Assembly (NCBI GenBank): GCA_045540295.1
Contig: JAZQGY010000004.1
Span: 1-53,155, forward strand
Length of the DNA: 53,155 bases
Reading direction: 5' to 3'
Origin: SIG452 sp045540295
GTDB lineage: Bacteria; Bacillota; Clostridia; UMGS1840
The translations under genes and the position numbers were made by a program. The notes under the pieces are model-generated. The model did not search any database and was not told where the DNA came from. It saw only the letters and a list, made by a program, of their open reading frames with translations. Shown one piece after another: positions 24,868-34,209 of this stretch (its first letter is position 1; every line of letters starts with the position of its first letter).

Positions 24868-24895
24868 AAATTTTCTGTATCAATACAGAAAATTT
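24868..24895 (-). promoter_or_regulatory. Operator-like palindrome over mgtC promoter
   Basis: AAATTTTCTGTAT and ATACAGAAAATTT are 13-base perfect arms separated by 2 bases. The palindrome overlaps a TTGACA -35 (24864-24869 on the minus strand), followed by TATCAT 18 bases later. A dimeric regulator would be expected to bind here. Confidence 0.5.
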
Positions 24896-24944
24896 CGGCA
24901 TATTTTCCAGATTTTATGCTAATGATATGCTCAACTGACGAAAA

Positions 24945-26393
24945 TTATTCATGGTGCTGCTGGAGCATAGTTTCCCGAATCTGCCATAGTTCGGGGGATA
25001 AATCCACATAATAGGTATGCGGATTTTCAAATCTTGTGACCTCATCCCACAAGGTGGCAACTTCTTTTTCGCAGTAATCCTTCAGTTCTTGCAAACTGGG
25101 AGAAGTATATACTTGCTTTCCGTTTTCGAAAATAGGTATCAGTAGTTTTCTTGCAGTAAAATTGGTCACTTTTTTTCGTTTCCAAGTAAACTGAGGATCA
25201 AACAGCTCATACTCTGTTATACCGTCAAAGGTTTCGTCATACTTGGTAATTACGTCGGCAATCGCTTTTCCCGTTTCGTTGGAATACAAACGGTACAAAC
25301 TTTTAAAACCGGGAATCGTGATTTTGGATACATTTTCAGACAATTTAATTTTGGGAATCTCTTCCCCGTCACGGAAAACTGCCACCAGTTTATAAACGCC
25401 GCCGAATACCGGTTCGGATTTTGAGGTAATGAGCCGTTCCCCAACGCCAAAGGTATCCACTTTTGCGCCCTGGTTCAACATATCGCGGATAATATATTCG
25501 TCCAATGAATTGGATGCCACAATTTTCACATCAGGATACCCTGCATCGTCCAACATTTTTCTGGCTTTTTTGGATAAATAGGTAATATCTCCGCTATCAA
25601 TACGGATTCCCTTGGGACGAAATCCTCTGGTGACAACCTCAGTATCAAAAGCTTTAATCGCATTGGGAATTCCTGATTTTAACACATTATAGGTATCCAC
25701 CAAAAGTGTGCAATCATGAGGATAACAACTTGCATATGCTTGGAAAGCCTCCAATTCGGTATCAAACATCTGCACCCAGCTATGCGCCATAGTGCCTAAA
25801 GCAGGAATATCAAAGAGCTGATCGGTAACGGTGCAAGCTGTTCCTGCACATCCGCCGATATAGGCTGCTCTTGCGCCGTAGATAGCACCGTCATACCCCT
25901 GCGCACGGCGGGAGCCAAATTCCATGACCGCTCTGCCTTCGGATGCATGCACAATACGGTTTGCCTTTGTAGCAATTAGTGACTGATGGTTTACGGTAAG
26001 CAACAGCATTGTTTCCATCAGCTGTGCTTCAATCACGGGGCCACGGACACTTACAACAGGCTCCATGGGAAATATAGGGGTTCCTTCCGGAATTGCCCAC
26101 ACAGAGCAAGAAAACGAAAAGTTTAAAAGATATTCTAAAAACTCCTCGGAAAAAATTCCTTTCCTACGAAGATATTCCACATCTTCTTTGGAGAAATGCA
26201 GATTACTGATATATTCAATCATCTGCTCAAGACCTGCCATAATGGCATAGCCTCCGTCGTTTGGGACTTTTCTGAAAAACAAATCAAAAGCTACCTCGGT
26301 ATCTTTCATGCCGTTTTGAAAATAACCGTTAGACATGGTAAATTCATAAAAGTCGGTGAGCATAGATAAATTGAGGTTTGAATGAAACTTCAT
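24945..26393 (-). CDS. pncB: Nicotinate phosphoribosyltransferase
   Basis: A 482-residue NAPRTase that makes nicotinate mononucleotide from nicotinate and PRPP in NAD salvage. Motifs: LTDFYEFTMSNGYFQNG at the N-terminus, EFGSRRAQG, TMAHSWVQMF, GIRIDSGDITYLSKKAR and the GVGERLITSKSEPVFGGVYKL phosphate-binding end. Length is normal. Located 16 bases after rmuC, the last gene of the long minus-strand run. No dedicated promoter seen. Confidence 0.96.
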   Translation of the reverse strand: MKFHSNLNLSMLTDFYEFTMSNGYFQNGMKDTEVAFDLFFRKVPNDGGYAIMAGLEQMIEYISNLHFSKEDVEYLRRKGIFSEEFLEYLLNFSFSCSVWAIPEGTPIFPMEPVVSVRGPVIEAQLMETMLLLTVNHQSLIATKANRIVHASEGRAVMEFGSRRAQGYDGAIYGARAAYIGGCAGTACTVTDQLFDIPALGTMAHSWVQMFDTELEAFQAYASCYPHDCTLLVDTYNVLKSGIPNAIKAFDTEVVTRGFRPKGIRIDSGDITYLSKKARKMLDDAGYPDVKIVASNSLDEYIIRDMLNQGAKVDTFGVGERLITSKSEPVFGGVYKLVAVFRDGEEIPKIKLSENVSKITIPGFKSLYRLYSNETGKAIADVITKYDETFDGITEYELFDPQFTWKRKKVTNFTARKLLIPIFENGKQVYTSPSLQELKDYCEKEVATLWDEVTRFENPHTYYVDLSPELWQIRETMLQQHHE

Positions 26394-26408
26394 AAAAATA
26401 CCTTCTCT

Positions 26409-27692
26409 TTATTCAACAAAATCTCCGGAATCTCCTGCATCCAACACATCTGATACATCCGGCAAAATCTTTTTCGTTTCTTCTTCGGACAAAGAGGACA
26501 CACTGTTTAATTTGCGAACAATGGCACGGGTTCGTACCCCTACCAGTTTTTCCAGTTCTCCATGGGCCTGATCCAGGCGTTGCTGCGCTTGTTTAATAAC
26601 ATCGGAGAATTTCTGGAACTCGGATTTTACGGCACCTAACACATTCCAAACTTCCCCGGAACGTTTTTGAATGGCAAGGGTTTTAAAGCCCATTTGTAAA
26701 CTTTGCAGGAATGCACAAATGGTGGTAGGTCCTGCAATATTCACTTTATAATCACGCTGCAACACTTCCACCATACCATGACGTACCACCTCGGCGTAAA
26801 GGCCTTCCACGGGTAAAAACATAATGGCAAAATCGGTAGTTTCCGGAGGTGATATGTATTTTTCGCTGATATCCTTCGCAAATTGCTTGATGCGACGGTC
26901 CAATGCTGTTTTTGCCGCTTCAATTTGCGAAATATCGCCGGTATCATAAGCATCAGTTAACTGGGTGTAGGCATCTACAGGGAATTTGGCGTCAATGGGA
27001 AGGTACAAAGGTTCCTCCCCGTCACCGGGTAAACGGATGGCAAATTCCACCACGTTGGCACTTCCCTTTTTGACTGCCACATTCTGCTCATACTGTTCAG
27101 GAGAAAACATTTGTTCCAAGATAGCGCCAAGCTGAATTTCTCCCAGAATACCGCGGGTTTTCACATTAGAAAGCACCTTTTTTAAGTCTCCGACACCGGA
27201 CGCTAAGGTTTTCATTTCTCCTAACCCTTTATACACTTCTTCCAACCGCTCGGAAACTAATTGAAAGGATTTTCCGATTCTGTCTTCCAACGTTTTCTGA
27301 AGTTTTTCGTCCACAGTTTCCCGCATTTTTTCCAGTTTTTTATTGTTGTCTTCCTGAATACGAGTCAGTTTGTTTTCCACTGTTTCTCGAATCTGCTCCA
27401 GTTTTTTCTCGTTATTTAAGGAAAACTGATTCAACCGTTCCTCAGAAGATTTTAAACGTTCGGAAACCTCTTTCTGAAAGGATTCGAACCGATTGTTTAA
27501 ATCCTTGATTCTGGCATCCTGATGCTCAGAGCTTTGTTTTTGGGACTCATTTAACACATCAGACATATTTTTTAGCTGATTGGTTAATTCCATACGGAGA
27601 TTGCTAAAATCGTTCTGATTGTTTTTGCCGGCTAAAATCACAATCAAAAGCACTAAAATCACGATGGATAATGCTAAGAGAACATATTCCAT
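26409..27692 (-). CDS. rmuC: DNA recombination protein RmuC
   Basis: A 427-residue RmuC family protein. One N-terminal membrane helix (about residues 4-22), a long charged coiled coil (about 30-165, with regular Glu/Lys/Leu heptads), then the RmuC nuclease-like domain containing KTRGILGEIQLGAILEQM and LPIDAKFPVDAYTQL. Family members limit DNA inversions. A GTG opens the frame at 27701, but ATG 27692 is 8 bases from AGGAG. Cotranscribed with the alanine-racemase-like gene (22 bases up) and pncB. Confidence 0.93.
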   Translation of the reverse strand: MEYVLLALSIVILVLLIVILAGKNNQNDFSNLRMELTNQLKNMSDVLNESQKQSSEHQDARIKDLNNRFESFQKEVSERLKSSEERLNQFSLNNEKKLEQIRETVENKLTRIQEDNNKKLEKMRETVDEKLQKTLEDRIGKSFQLVSERLEEVYKGLGEMKTLASGVGDLKKVLSNVKTRGILGEIQLGAILEQMFSPEQYEQNVAVKKGSANVVEFAIRLPGDGEEPLYLPIDAKFPVDAYTQLTDAYDTGDISQIEAAKTALDRRIKQFAKDISEKYISPPETTDFAIMFLPVEGLYAEVVRHGMVEVLQRDYKVNIAGPTTICAFLQSLQMGFKTLAIQKRSGEVWNVLGAVKSEFQKFSDVIKQAQQRLDQAHGELEKLVGVRTRAIVRKLNSVSSLSEEETKKILPDVSDVLDAGDSGDFVE

Positions 27693-27713
27693 GTTAGTCA
27701 CTCCTTTCCGTGT

Positions 27714-28811
27714 TTAGCGGTATTCCCTGCAAATTGCGGAATCAATAAACAAGGGATTACAGTCCGCTTTTACAAGATCCCCCACATGAAGACTGCCGTC
27801 GTTTTTTACAATGGCGCAATACATCCCTACACGACCTAAAATTTCATATTTTCCTTGATACAGATACTGTTTTTTACCGATGGAACGAAAGTCGGTATAC
27901 ATATAACGAAGCACATCAATGAACCGATAGGCATCGTTTTGCTTGGTGGTAAAAAAGCCATCTTTGTATCCGATTCCGATAACGGCGGTATTGATGTTTG
28001 CCTTTGCCTTGTAGGTATTTCCGTAAGCAACATTGTCTCCTTTATGTAAGGAATTTTCATCCAATACCAGCACTTCCAAATAAGCAATCCGATGAAGTTT
28101 CACGGGTGCCTTCATGGGAAGACGTCCCAAAAAGGCAGATCCAATCCGGACTGCATTGCGGTTTTTGTTGGGATAGAGCAACGCACCGCAGGAATTGGCA
28201 CTGTGAATGAGAAGGTTTTCTAAGAAATCAGGATATGTTTCACGAAGTTTTGCCAAAATCCGGTCAAAGCGGTCATCCTGAGTCTTCGTAATCTTATATT
28301 TCGGTTCAAATGAGCAGGAATAATGGGTAAAAATCCCTGTAATCTTAACGGTTTTTTGATGCTTGTCCACAGCAGCAATGATGTCTTTTTCATTCCGATA
28401 GGAAAAACCGAACCGACCAAATCCGGTATCCACCTTCAGATGCACCGAAGGAGCCACTTCCAATTCTTTGGAAACGTTTTCAACGAGCTCCAGATGAGAC
28501 ATAGCCCCCACCGTTAAGGTAACATTTTTTTGAAGTAATTCCTTCATCAATTCGGGATTGTTTTCAGGTGTTAACAATAAAACGGTTGTATCCGAAAAAC
28601 GTTCGTCACTTTTTAAGGCAATGGCTTCCTTGGATTCGGAAACGGCAAAATGAGTAATCCCCTGCTCTCTTAAAAAATTCGCATAAGGAAGCAAGGACAG
28701 ACCGTAGCCATCCCCTTTTACTACTGCAAAAACGGTGTTATTTTTGCAAAACGCTTTGATATTTTTCACATTTTCTGCTAATTTTTCGGTTTCTATAATC
28801 AGTTTTTTCAT
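27714..28811 (-). CDS. Alanine racemase-like PLP enzyme
   Basis: A 365-residue fold-III PLP enzyme. The PLP lysine is in FAVVKGDGYG (Lys32), and HSANSCGALL and RIGSAFLG are family motifs, as is GDNVAYGNTYKA (catalytic Tyr region). The C-terminal part differs from standard Alr: where most have GRVCMDQ, this one has ILGRVGMYCAIV, without the Met-Asp, so it may be another amino-acid racemase or a divergent Alr. D-alanine for peptidoglycan is the usual product. It lies between the radical SAM gene (6-base gap) and rmuC. No second alr is in the window. Confidence 0.8.
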   Translation of the reverse strand: MKKLIIETEKLAENVKNIKAFCKNNTVFAVVKGDGYGLSLLPYANFLREQGITHFAVSESKEAIALKSDERFSDTTVLLLTPENNPELMKELLQKNVTLTVGAMSHLELVENVSKELEVAPSVHLKVDTGFGRFGFSYRNEKDIIAAVDKHQKTVKITGIFTHYSCSFEPKYKITKTQDDRFDRILAKLRETYPDFLENLLIHSANSCGALLYPNKNRNAVRIGSAFLGRLPMKAPVKLHRIAYLEVLVLDENSLHKGDNVAYGNTYKAKANINTAVIGIGYKDGFFTTKQNDAYRFIDVLRYMYTDFRSIGKKQYLYQGKYEILGRVGMYCAIVKNDGSLHVGDLVKADCNPLFIDSAICREYR

Positions 28812-28817
28812 TTTTTG

Positions 28818-30659
28818 CTAACCCCTATTATGACATACACTATCACACTTATAACGGTTGGCTCCGCATCCTGCACATTGCTCCTGACAGTTCGGTGTGG
28901 TAACAGCTTCTTTTGCCAGTAACAGTTCCTGTTTAAAAAAGTCCTTGGTCACGCCACAGAAGGTTACATCCCAAGGTAACACTTCTTCCAAAGAACGTTC
29001 CCGTTCGCTATAGAAGGTCATATCCACGTTGGCGTTCTGGAAAGCCTTCTGCCAGGTTTCAAAGGAGAAGTATTCGTTCCAACCGTCCAGTTTACAGCCT
29101 AACTTGTGAGCTTCTAACAGCACCCTGCCCAGCCTACGGTCACCACGGGCAAACACGGCTTCCAAAACGGAAGTTTCTGCGTCATGCCAGTTTAAGCGGA
29201 TATTTTTAGAACGTAAATTCTCTTTTAACAAATCCTGTTTGCGTAAGATGGTTTCAAAAGAATCCTGAGGTGCCCATTGAAACGGCGTATGAGGCTTTGG
29301 CACAAAGGTAGACACCGAAACGGTAATACCAAAACGTTTGCCCCGTTTTTCCTTGGGAACACTGTAATAAATGGATTCAATTTTCTTCACCAGTTCGCAA
29401 ATGCCCAAAACATCCTCATCAGTTTCAAAGGGAAGGCCAATCATAAAATAAAGCTTTACGGTGGACCATCCGTTTTCGTATGCGAACTGCATGGTGTTTA
29501 AGATGGTTTCTTCGGAAATATTTTTATTGATGATATCTCTCATTCTTTGTGTTCCTGCTTCGGGTGCAAAGGTGAGAGAACTTTTTCGAACTTCGGATAA
29601 ACTCTCCAGCGCTTCTTCATAAAAATTATCAATTCGAAGAGAAGGAAGCGCTAAATTAATCATTTTTTCTTTCGTAAAGGTATTTAGTTTTCCTTTTAAA
29701 TCTTTTAATCCCAGGTAATCACTGGTAGAGAGCGAAGAAAGAGAAATTTCTTCATAGCCTGTGCATTGGAACGAAGTTTTTGCAAGAAGTGCCAGCTTGT
29801 CTGCATCTTTTTCTCGTTTGGGACGGTAAATATAGCCTGCCTGACAGAATCGGCAACCTCTCATACAACCACGCATCACTTCCAAAGTGATGCGATCATG
29901 TACTGCTTCCACAAAGGGAACTACCAATTTGGTAGGAAAAACAGCATCGGACAGATTTTCAATCACCGTTTTTTCCACGGTTTTGGAAATGGATGCCACT
30001 GTGCCGTCGTCATGATAAGTCACTTCTACCAAAGAAGGCACATATACTCCCTGCAGGGTGTCTAATTCTTTTAAAATATCTGCTTTGGAAGAACCGTTTT
30101 TCTTGCCTGCCAACACAATGTCGGACACTTTTACAATCACGTCTTCCCCTTCGCCAATCATAAAGAAATCAACAAAATCGGCCAACGGCTCAGGATTAAA
30201 GGCACAGGGACCGCCTGCACATACCAGCGGATAGCTGTCATCACGGTCTTTGGCCAAAAGAGGAATTTCTGCTAAAGAAAGCATAGATAAAACGGAAGAA
30301 TAAGAAAGTTCATACTGGAGGGTAAACCCGATAATATCGTGGCACTTTAAGGGCATTTTGCTTTCCAAAGAATAAAGCGGAATCCCCTTTTCTGTTAGCT
30401 TATCTTCCATATCCTGCGCCACCATAAAGGAACGCTCTGCCCAGATATCATCCCGACGGTTTAAAATATCGTATAAAATTTTGATGCCAAGATGAGACAT
30501 TCCGATTTCATATAAATCCGGAAAACAGAAGGTAAAGTGCAAATCGGTCTGATCCCAGTCCTTCACCACACTGTTATATTCGCCGCCGGCATAGCGGGCA
30601 GGCTTCTCCACCTCACATAAGATTTCGTCCAGACGACTCTGTAAGTTTTGTGTTGCCAT
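28818..30659 (-). CDS. TIGR03960 family radical SAM protein
   Basis: A 613-residue protein with an N-terminal B12-binding-like region (about 30-200) and a radical SAM core; the cluster-binding cysteines are in RGCMRGCRFC (Cys 265, 269, 272). The C-terminus has further Cys in CQEQCAGCGANRYKCDSVC. This is the TIGR03960 uncharacterised family. In many Clostridia its partner TIGR03936 (DUF2344), then rne/rng and rplU follow; here an alanine-racemase-like gene follows and rplU is about 14 kb away. It overlaps no neighbour but abuts trmFO (zero-base gap). Confidence 0.9.
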   Translation of the reverse strand: MATQNLQSRLDEILCEVEKPARYAGGEYNSVVKDWDQTDLHFTFCFPDLYEIGMSHLGIKILYDILNRRDDIWAERSFMVAQDMEDKLTEKGIPLYSLESKMPLKCHDIIGFTLQYELSYSSVLSMLSLAEIPLLAKDRDDSYPLVCAGGPCAFNPEPLADFVDFFMIGEGEDVIVKVSDIVLAGKKNGSSKADILKELDTLQGVYVPSLVEVTYHDDGTVASISKTVEKTVIENLSDAVFPTKLVVPFVEAVHDRITLEVMRGCMRGCRFCQAGYIYRPKREKDADKLALLAKTSFQCTGYEEISLSSLSTSDYLGLKDLKGKLNTFTKEKMINLALPSLRIDNFYEEALESLSEVRKSSLTFAPEAGTQRMRDIINKNISEETILNTMQFAYENGWSTVKLYFMIGLPFETDEDVLGICELVKKIESIYYSVPKEKRGKRFGITVSVSTFVPKPHTPFQWAPQDSFETILRKQDLLKENLRSKNIRLNWHDAETSVLEAVFARGDRRLGRVLLEAHKLGCKLDGWNEYFSFETWQKAFQNANVDMTFYSERERSLEEVLPWDVTFCGVTKDFFKQELLLAKEAVTTPNCQEQCAGCGANRYKCDSVCHNRG

Positions 30660-31991
30660 TTACGGTTCTCCTCGTAAGATTTTGTTGTAACTGATAAATT
30701 CCTTCATTTTTTCCAAAGCAATGGAAGCAATTTTTTCGTAGCGTTCCTGCTTGGATTTGATTCGTTCGTTTAATTTCGGTAAAATACCGAAATTCATATT
30801 CATGGGTTGAAAGTTTTCGATAGTTTCGTCGGTAATGTAGGATAATAAGGATCCAAGTGCTGTTTCTTTTGGAAAAACAATCGGCTCTTGTTCATTTGCA
30901 TATAAGTAGGCATTCACCCCTGCCACAAGACCGGATGCCATAGATTCCACATAACCTTCCACACCAGTCATCTGTCCTGCCAAAAACAGATTGGGACGAT
31001 TCTTCAGCTGATTGGTTGGCAGAAGATTTTTAGGAGCGTTGATATAAGTATTGCGGTGCATTACACCGTAACGCAAAAACTCCGCATTCCAAAGTCCCGG
31101 AATCATGGAAAACACTCTCTTTTGCTCAGGGAAAGTCAGATTGGTCTGAAAACCCACCAAATTATACATCGTATCTTCTGCATTTTCCTGGCGGAGCTGT
31201 ACCACCGCATGATATTCCTTCCCCGTTTTAGGATCAGGTAAACCAACCGGTTTCATGGGACCAAACAACAAGGTTTTTTTCCCTCGTTTTGCCATCACCT
31301 CAATGGGCATACAACCTTCAAACACCTTAATTTTCTGTTCTTCCTCCAAATGCAAGGGAGCAAGTTTGGCATGGACCAGTTCTTCATAAAAAGCGTCATA
31401 CTGCTCTTTGGTGAAGGGACAGTTAATGTAATCAGCGGTACCTTTTCCGTACCGTGCCATTTTATAGCAAACAGACATATCAATGCTGTCTTTTGCCACT
31501 ACGGGTGCTGCCGCATCAAAAAAGTATAAACTTTCTTCTCCCAAAAGTTTGGCAATTTCTTTTGCCAAAGGCTCAGAAGTCAGAGGTCCCGTTGCCAGAA
31601 TGCAAATGCCATCCGGGATATCGGTCACTTCTTCGGAAATAATTTCAATATTGGGATGATTTCGGATAGTTTCAGTAATATAGCCCGAAAATTTATCTCG
31701 GTCTACTGCCAAAGCATCTCCTGCAGGCACACGGGATAACTCCGCACTTTTCATACAAAGTGAGCCAAGCATACGAAGCTCTTCCTTTAGCAGTCCACAG
31801 GCATTGGAAATACGGTTGCCTTTTAATGAGTTGGAACAAACCAGCTCCGCTAAATAATCGCTATGGTGGGCAGGAGACCTTTTTTGGGGCTTCATTTCAT
31901 AAAGCTTCACAAAACCGCCTAAGTTGGCGATGGCGTAAGCTGCTTCTACGCCTGCCAGTCCCCCGCCAACAACATGAATGGTTTGATTCAT
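30660..31991 (-). CDS. trmFO: Methylenetetrahydrofolate-tRNA-(uracil-5-)-methyltransferase
   Basis: A 443-residue FAD-dependent TrmFO, which methylates U54 of tRNA using methylene-THF. The N-terminal GGGLAGVEAAYA Rossmann motif, CSNSLKGNRISNACGLLKEELR and FVGFQTNLTFPEQK are characteristic. Length (about 440) is typical. It sits between topA and the radical SAM gene, the common Firmicutes order topA-trmFO. Confidence 0.96.
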   Translation of the reverse strand: MNQTIHVVGGGLAGVEAAYAIANLGGFVKLYEMKPQKRSPAHHSDYLAELVCSNSLKGNRISNACGLLKEELRMLGSLCMKSAELSRVPAGDALAVDRDKFSGYITETIRNHPNIEIISEEVTDIPDGICILATGPLTSEPLAKEIAKLLGEESLYFFDAAAPVVAKDSIDMSVCYKMARYGKGTADYINCPFTKEQYDAFYEELVHAKLAPLHLEEEQKIKVFEGCMPIEVMAKRGKKTLLFGPMKPVGLPDPKTGKEYHAVVQLRQENAEDTMYNLVGFQTNLTFPEQKRVFSMIPGLWNAEFLRYGVMHRNTYINAPKNLLPTNQLKNRPNLFLAGQMTGVEGYVESMASGLVAGVNAYLYANEQEPIVFPKETALGSLLSYITDETIENFQPMNMNFGILPKLNERIKSKQERYEKIASIALEKMKEFISYNKILRGEP

Positions 31992-31994
31992 AAT

Positions 31995-34181
31995 TTATTC
32001 CTTTTCCGCTGTTTTACGAGTGGTTTTTTTGGTTGCAGTTTTTTTGGTATCTTTGGTTGTTTTTGCAGTTTTGGCGGTTTTTGTGCTTTTTGTGCTTTTT
32101 GTTTTTGGCTTGGGAGCACTCAGTTCACAAGCTTCGTTAGAGCAATACTCCTTGCCGCCTCGCTGATATTTTTTTACCACCATGTAGCTGCCGCACTTTT
32201 CACAGGTTTTACCGGTAGGTTTATCCCAGGATGCAAAATCACATTCGGGATACTTTTCACAACCGTAAAAGATTTTTCCGGTACGGGATTTTCGCTCAAG
32301 CAGTTTATTCCCGCATTTTGGACATGGAATATTTTCAATTTCCTTGATTAAAGGCTTGGTAGTTTTACATTCAGGATAATTGGGACAAGCAAGAAATTTG
32401 CCGAATTTACCGCTTTTAATCACCATATTAGCACCGCATTTGTCACACAGCACATCGGTAACCTCAGGCGTTTTTTCCACAGTCTGATCAGCCTCAGAAA
32501 GCTCTTTCTGAAAGTCTTCATAGAAAGCTCCCAAAACATCTTTCCAGTATTTTCCGGATTCAATACCGTCTAACTCTTCTTCCATGGTAGCAGTAAACTT
32601 TTCATCCACGATATTGGCAAAGCTTTTCTTCATCACATCGGTTACCAAAGTTCCCAAAGAAGTAGGCTTTAACGCTTTCCCTTCTTTTTCGATATACTCA
32701 CGGCTTAACACAGTGTAAATGGTAGGTGCATAGGTAGAAGGACGGCCGATGCCTTTTTCTTCCAATGCTTTAATTAAGCTTGCTTCGGTATAGCGGGCAG
32801 GCGGCGTAGTGAAATTCTGCTTATCCTTCAGCTTAGATAAAGTTAAGGGATCCCCATCTTTTACGGGAGGAATTTTCACCTTGTCGTCTTCCTCCTCATC
32901 AGGAGCAAGATAAAACTTCATACAACCGTCGAAGGTCATATTCTGTGCAGAAGAACGGAAATTATATACGGCAGTTTCACCGTTTGCTTCCACTTCTACG
33001 GTAATTACATCAAACAATGCAGGTTTTAACTGAGAGGATAAGAAACGGTTCCAAATCAGTTTGTAAAGCTTATACTGATCGTTTGAAAGTGAAGCTTTAA
33101 TCTGATCGGGTTCTAAATCAATATAAGTGGGACGAATTGCTTCGTGGGCATCCTGAGTGTTGGCACCTTTTTTCTTATACACATTGGGTTTATCGGGATA
33201 GTATTCTTTGCCGATATTTTGCAAGGTATATTCCTTGGCAGCTGCAATGGCATCCTGAGATACCCGCAAGCTGTCTGTTCTCATATAGGTGATTAAACCA
33301 AGCAATCCTTTTCCTGCCACTTCTACCCCTTCGTATAAGGTCTGTGCAACGGACATAGTCTTACGAGATGTAAAGTTTAATTTACGGGAAGCATCCTGCT
33401 GCAGAGTACTGGTACTGTACGGCGGAAATGCATACCGTTTCTTCACGGTTTTCTTCACACTTTTTACGGTAATTTGGGAAGCTTTTAATTCGTTTGCCAC
33501 TAAAGATGCAACTTCTGCATTTTTAATTTCAAATTTTTTACCGTTTTTACCGTACAGACGGGAAATCAGTTTTTTCTTGTCTGCAGTTAAAAACTCAGCA
33601 TCCAACGTCCAGTATTCTTCGGGAACAAACTTGCTGATTTCTTCTTCACGGTCGCAAATCATACGAACCGTTACAGATTGCACACGACCTGCAGATAATC
33701 CTTTTCTGATTTTTTTCCATAGAAACGGGCTTAATTTATACCCTACAATTCTGTCTAAAATACGACGTGCCTGTTGAGCATCCACTAAGTCTAAATCAAT
33801 GGCACGAGGAGCCTTCATTGCTTCTGTTACAGCAGTTTTGGTAATTTCGTTAAAGGTCACACGGCAAGGTTTTGTTTCATCAATATTCAGTAAATTGGCA
33901 ATATGCCAGCTGATTGCTTCCCCTTCGCGGTCAGGGTCAGTTGCAAGATAAACACGGTCAGCTGATTTTGCAAGCTGACTCAGTTTTTTGACCAATTCCT
34001 TACGTTCCGGCATAATCTGATATTTCGGTGTAAAGTTGTTTTCGATATCCACTCCCATGGTTTTCTTGGGCAGATCCCTTAAATGGCCCATGGAAGCAAT
34101 TACCTCATATTCACTACCAAGGTATTTCTCAATGGTTTTTGCCTTAGCAGGTGATTCCACAATGATTAAGTTCTGTGCCAT
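31995..34181 (-). CDS. topA: DNA topoisomerase I
   Basis: A 728-residue type IA topoisomerase, relaxing negative supercoils. The N-terminal TOPRIM starts VESPAKAKTIEKYLG; the catalytic Tyr is in GLITYMRTDSLRV near residue 300; three Cys4 zinc-ribbon repeats (CDKCGA..., CPKCGN..., CEKCGS...) occupy about 590-690. The C-terminus (about 695-728) is a low-complexity Lys/Thr/Ala tail of KSTKT- and KTAKT-like repeats. 3-base gap to trmFO; preceded by dprA, as in the usual dprA-topA-trmFO order. Confidence 0.97.
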   Translation of the reverse strand: MAQNLIIVESPAKAKTIEKYLGSEYEVIASMGHLRDLPKKTMGVDIENNFTPKYQIMPERKELVKKLSQLAKSADRVYLATDPDREGEAISWHIANLLNIDETKPCRVTFNEITKTAVTEAMKAPRAIDLDLVDAQQARRILDRIVGYKLSPFLWKKIRKGLSAGRVQSVTVRMICDREEEISKFVPEEYWTLDAEFLTADKKKLISRLYGKNGKKFEIKNAEVASLVANELKASQITVKSVKKTVKKRYAFPPYSTSTLQQDASRKLNFTSRKTMSVAQTLYEGVEVAGKGLLGLITYMRTDSLRVSQDAIAAAKEYTLQNIGKEYYPDKPNVYKKKGANTQDAHEAIRPTYIDLEPDQIKASLSNDQYKLYKLIWNRFLSSQLKPALFDVITVEVEANGETAVYNFRSSAQNMTFDGCMKFYLAPDEEEDDKVKIPPVKDGDPLTLSKLKDKQNFTTPPARYTEASLIKALEEKGIGRPSTYAPTIYTVLSREYIEKEGKALKPTSLGTLVTDVMKKSFANIVDEKFTATMEEELDGIESGKYWKDVLGAFYEDFQKELSEADQTVEKTPEVTDVLCDKCGANMVIKSGKFGKFLACPNYPECKTTKPLIKEIENIPCPKCGNKLLERKSRTGKIFYGCEKYPECDFASWDKPTGKTCEKCGSYMVVKKYQRGGKEYCSNEACELSAPKPKTKSTKSTKTAKTAKTTKDTKKTATKKTTRKTAEKE

Positions 34182-34209
34182 GTATTTTTATTCTCCTTTT
34201 TCTTGGTTT

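Noticed and set aside
33289..33777. Plus-strand open frame of 162 codons
   Set aside because: Antisense to topA, whose motifs and length are unambiguous.
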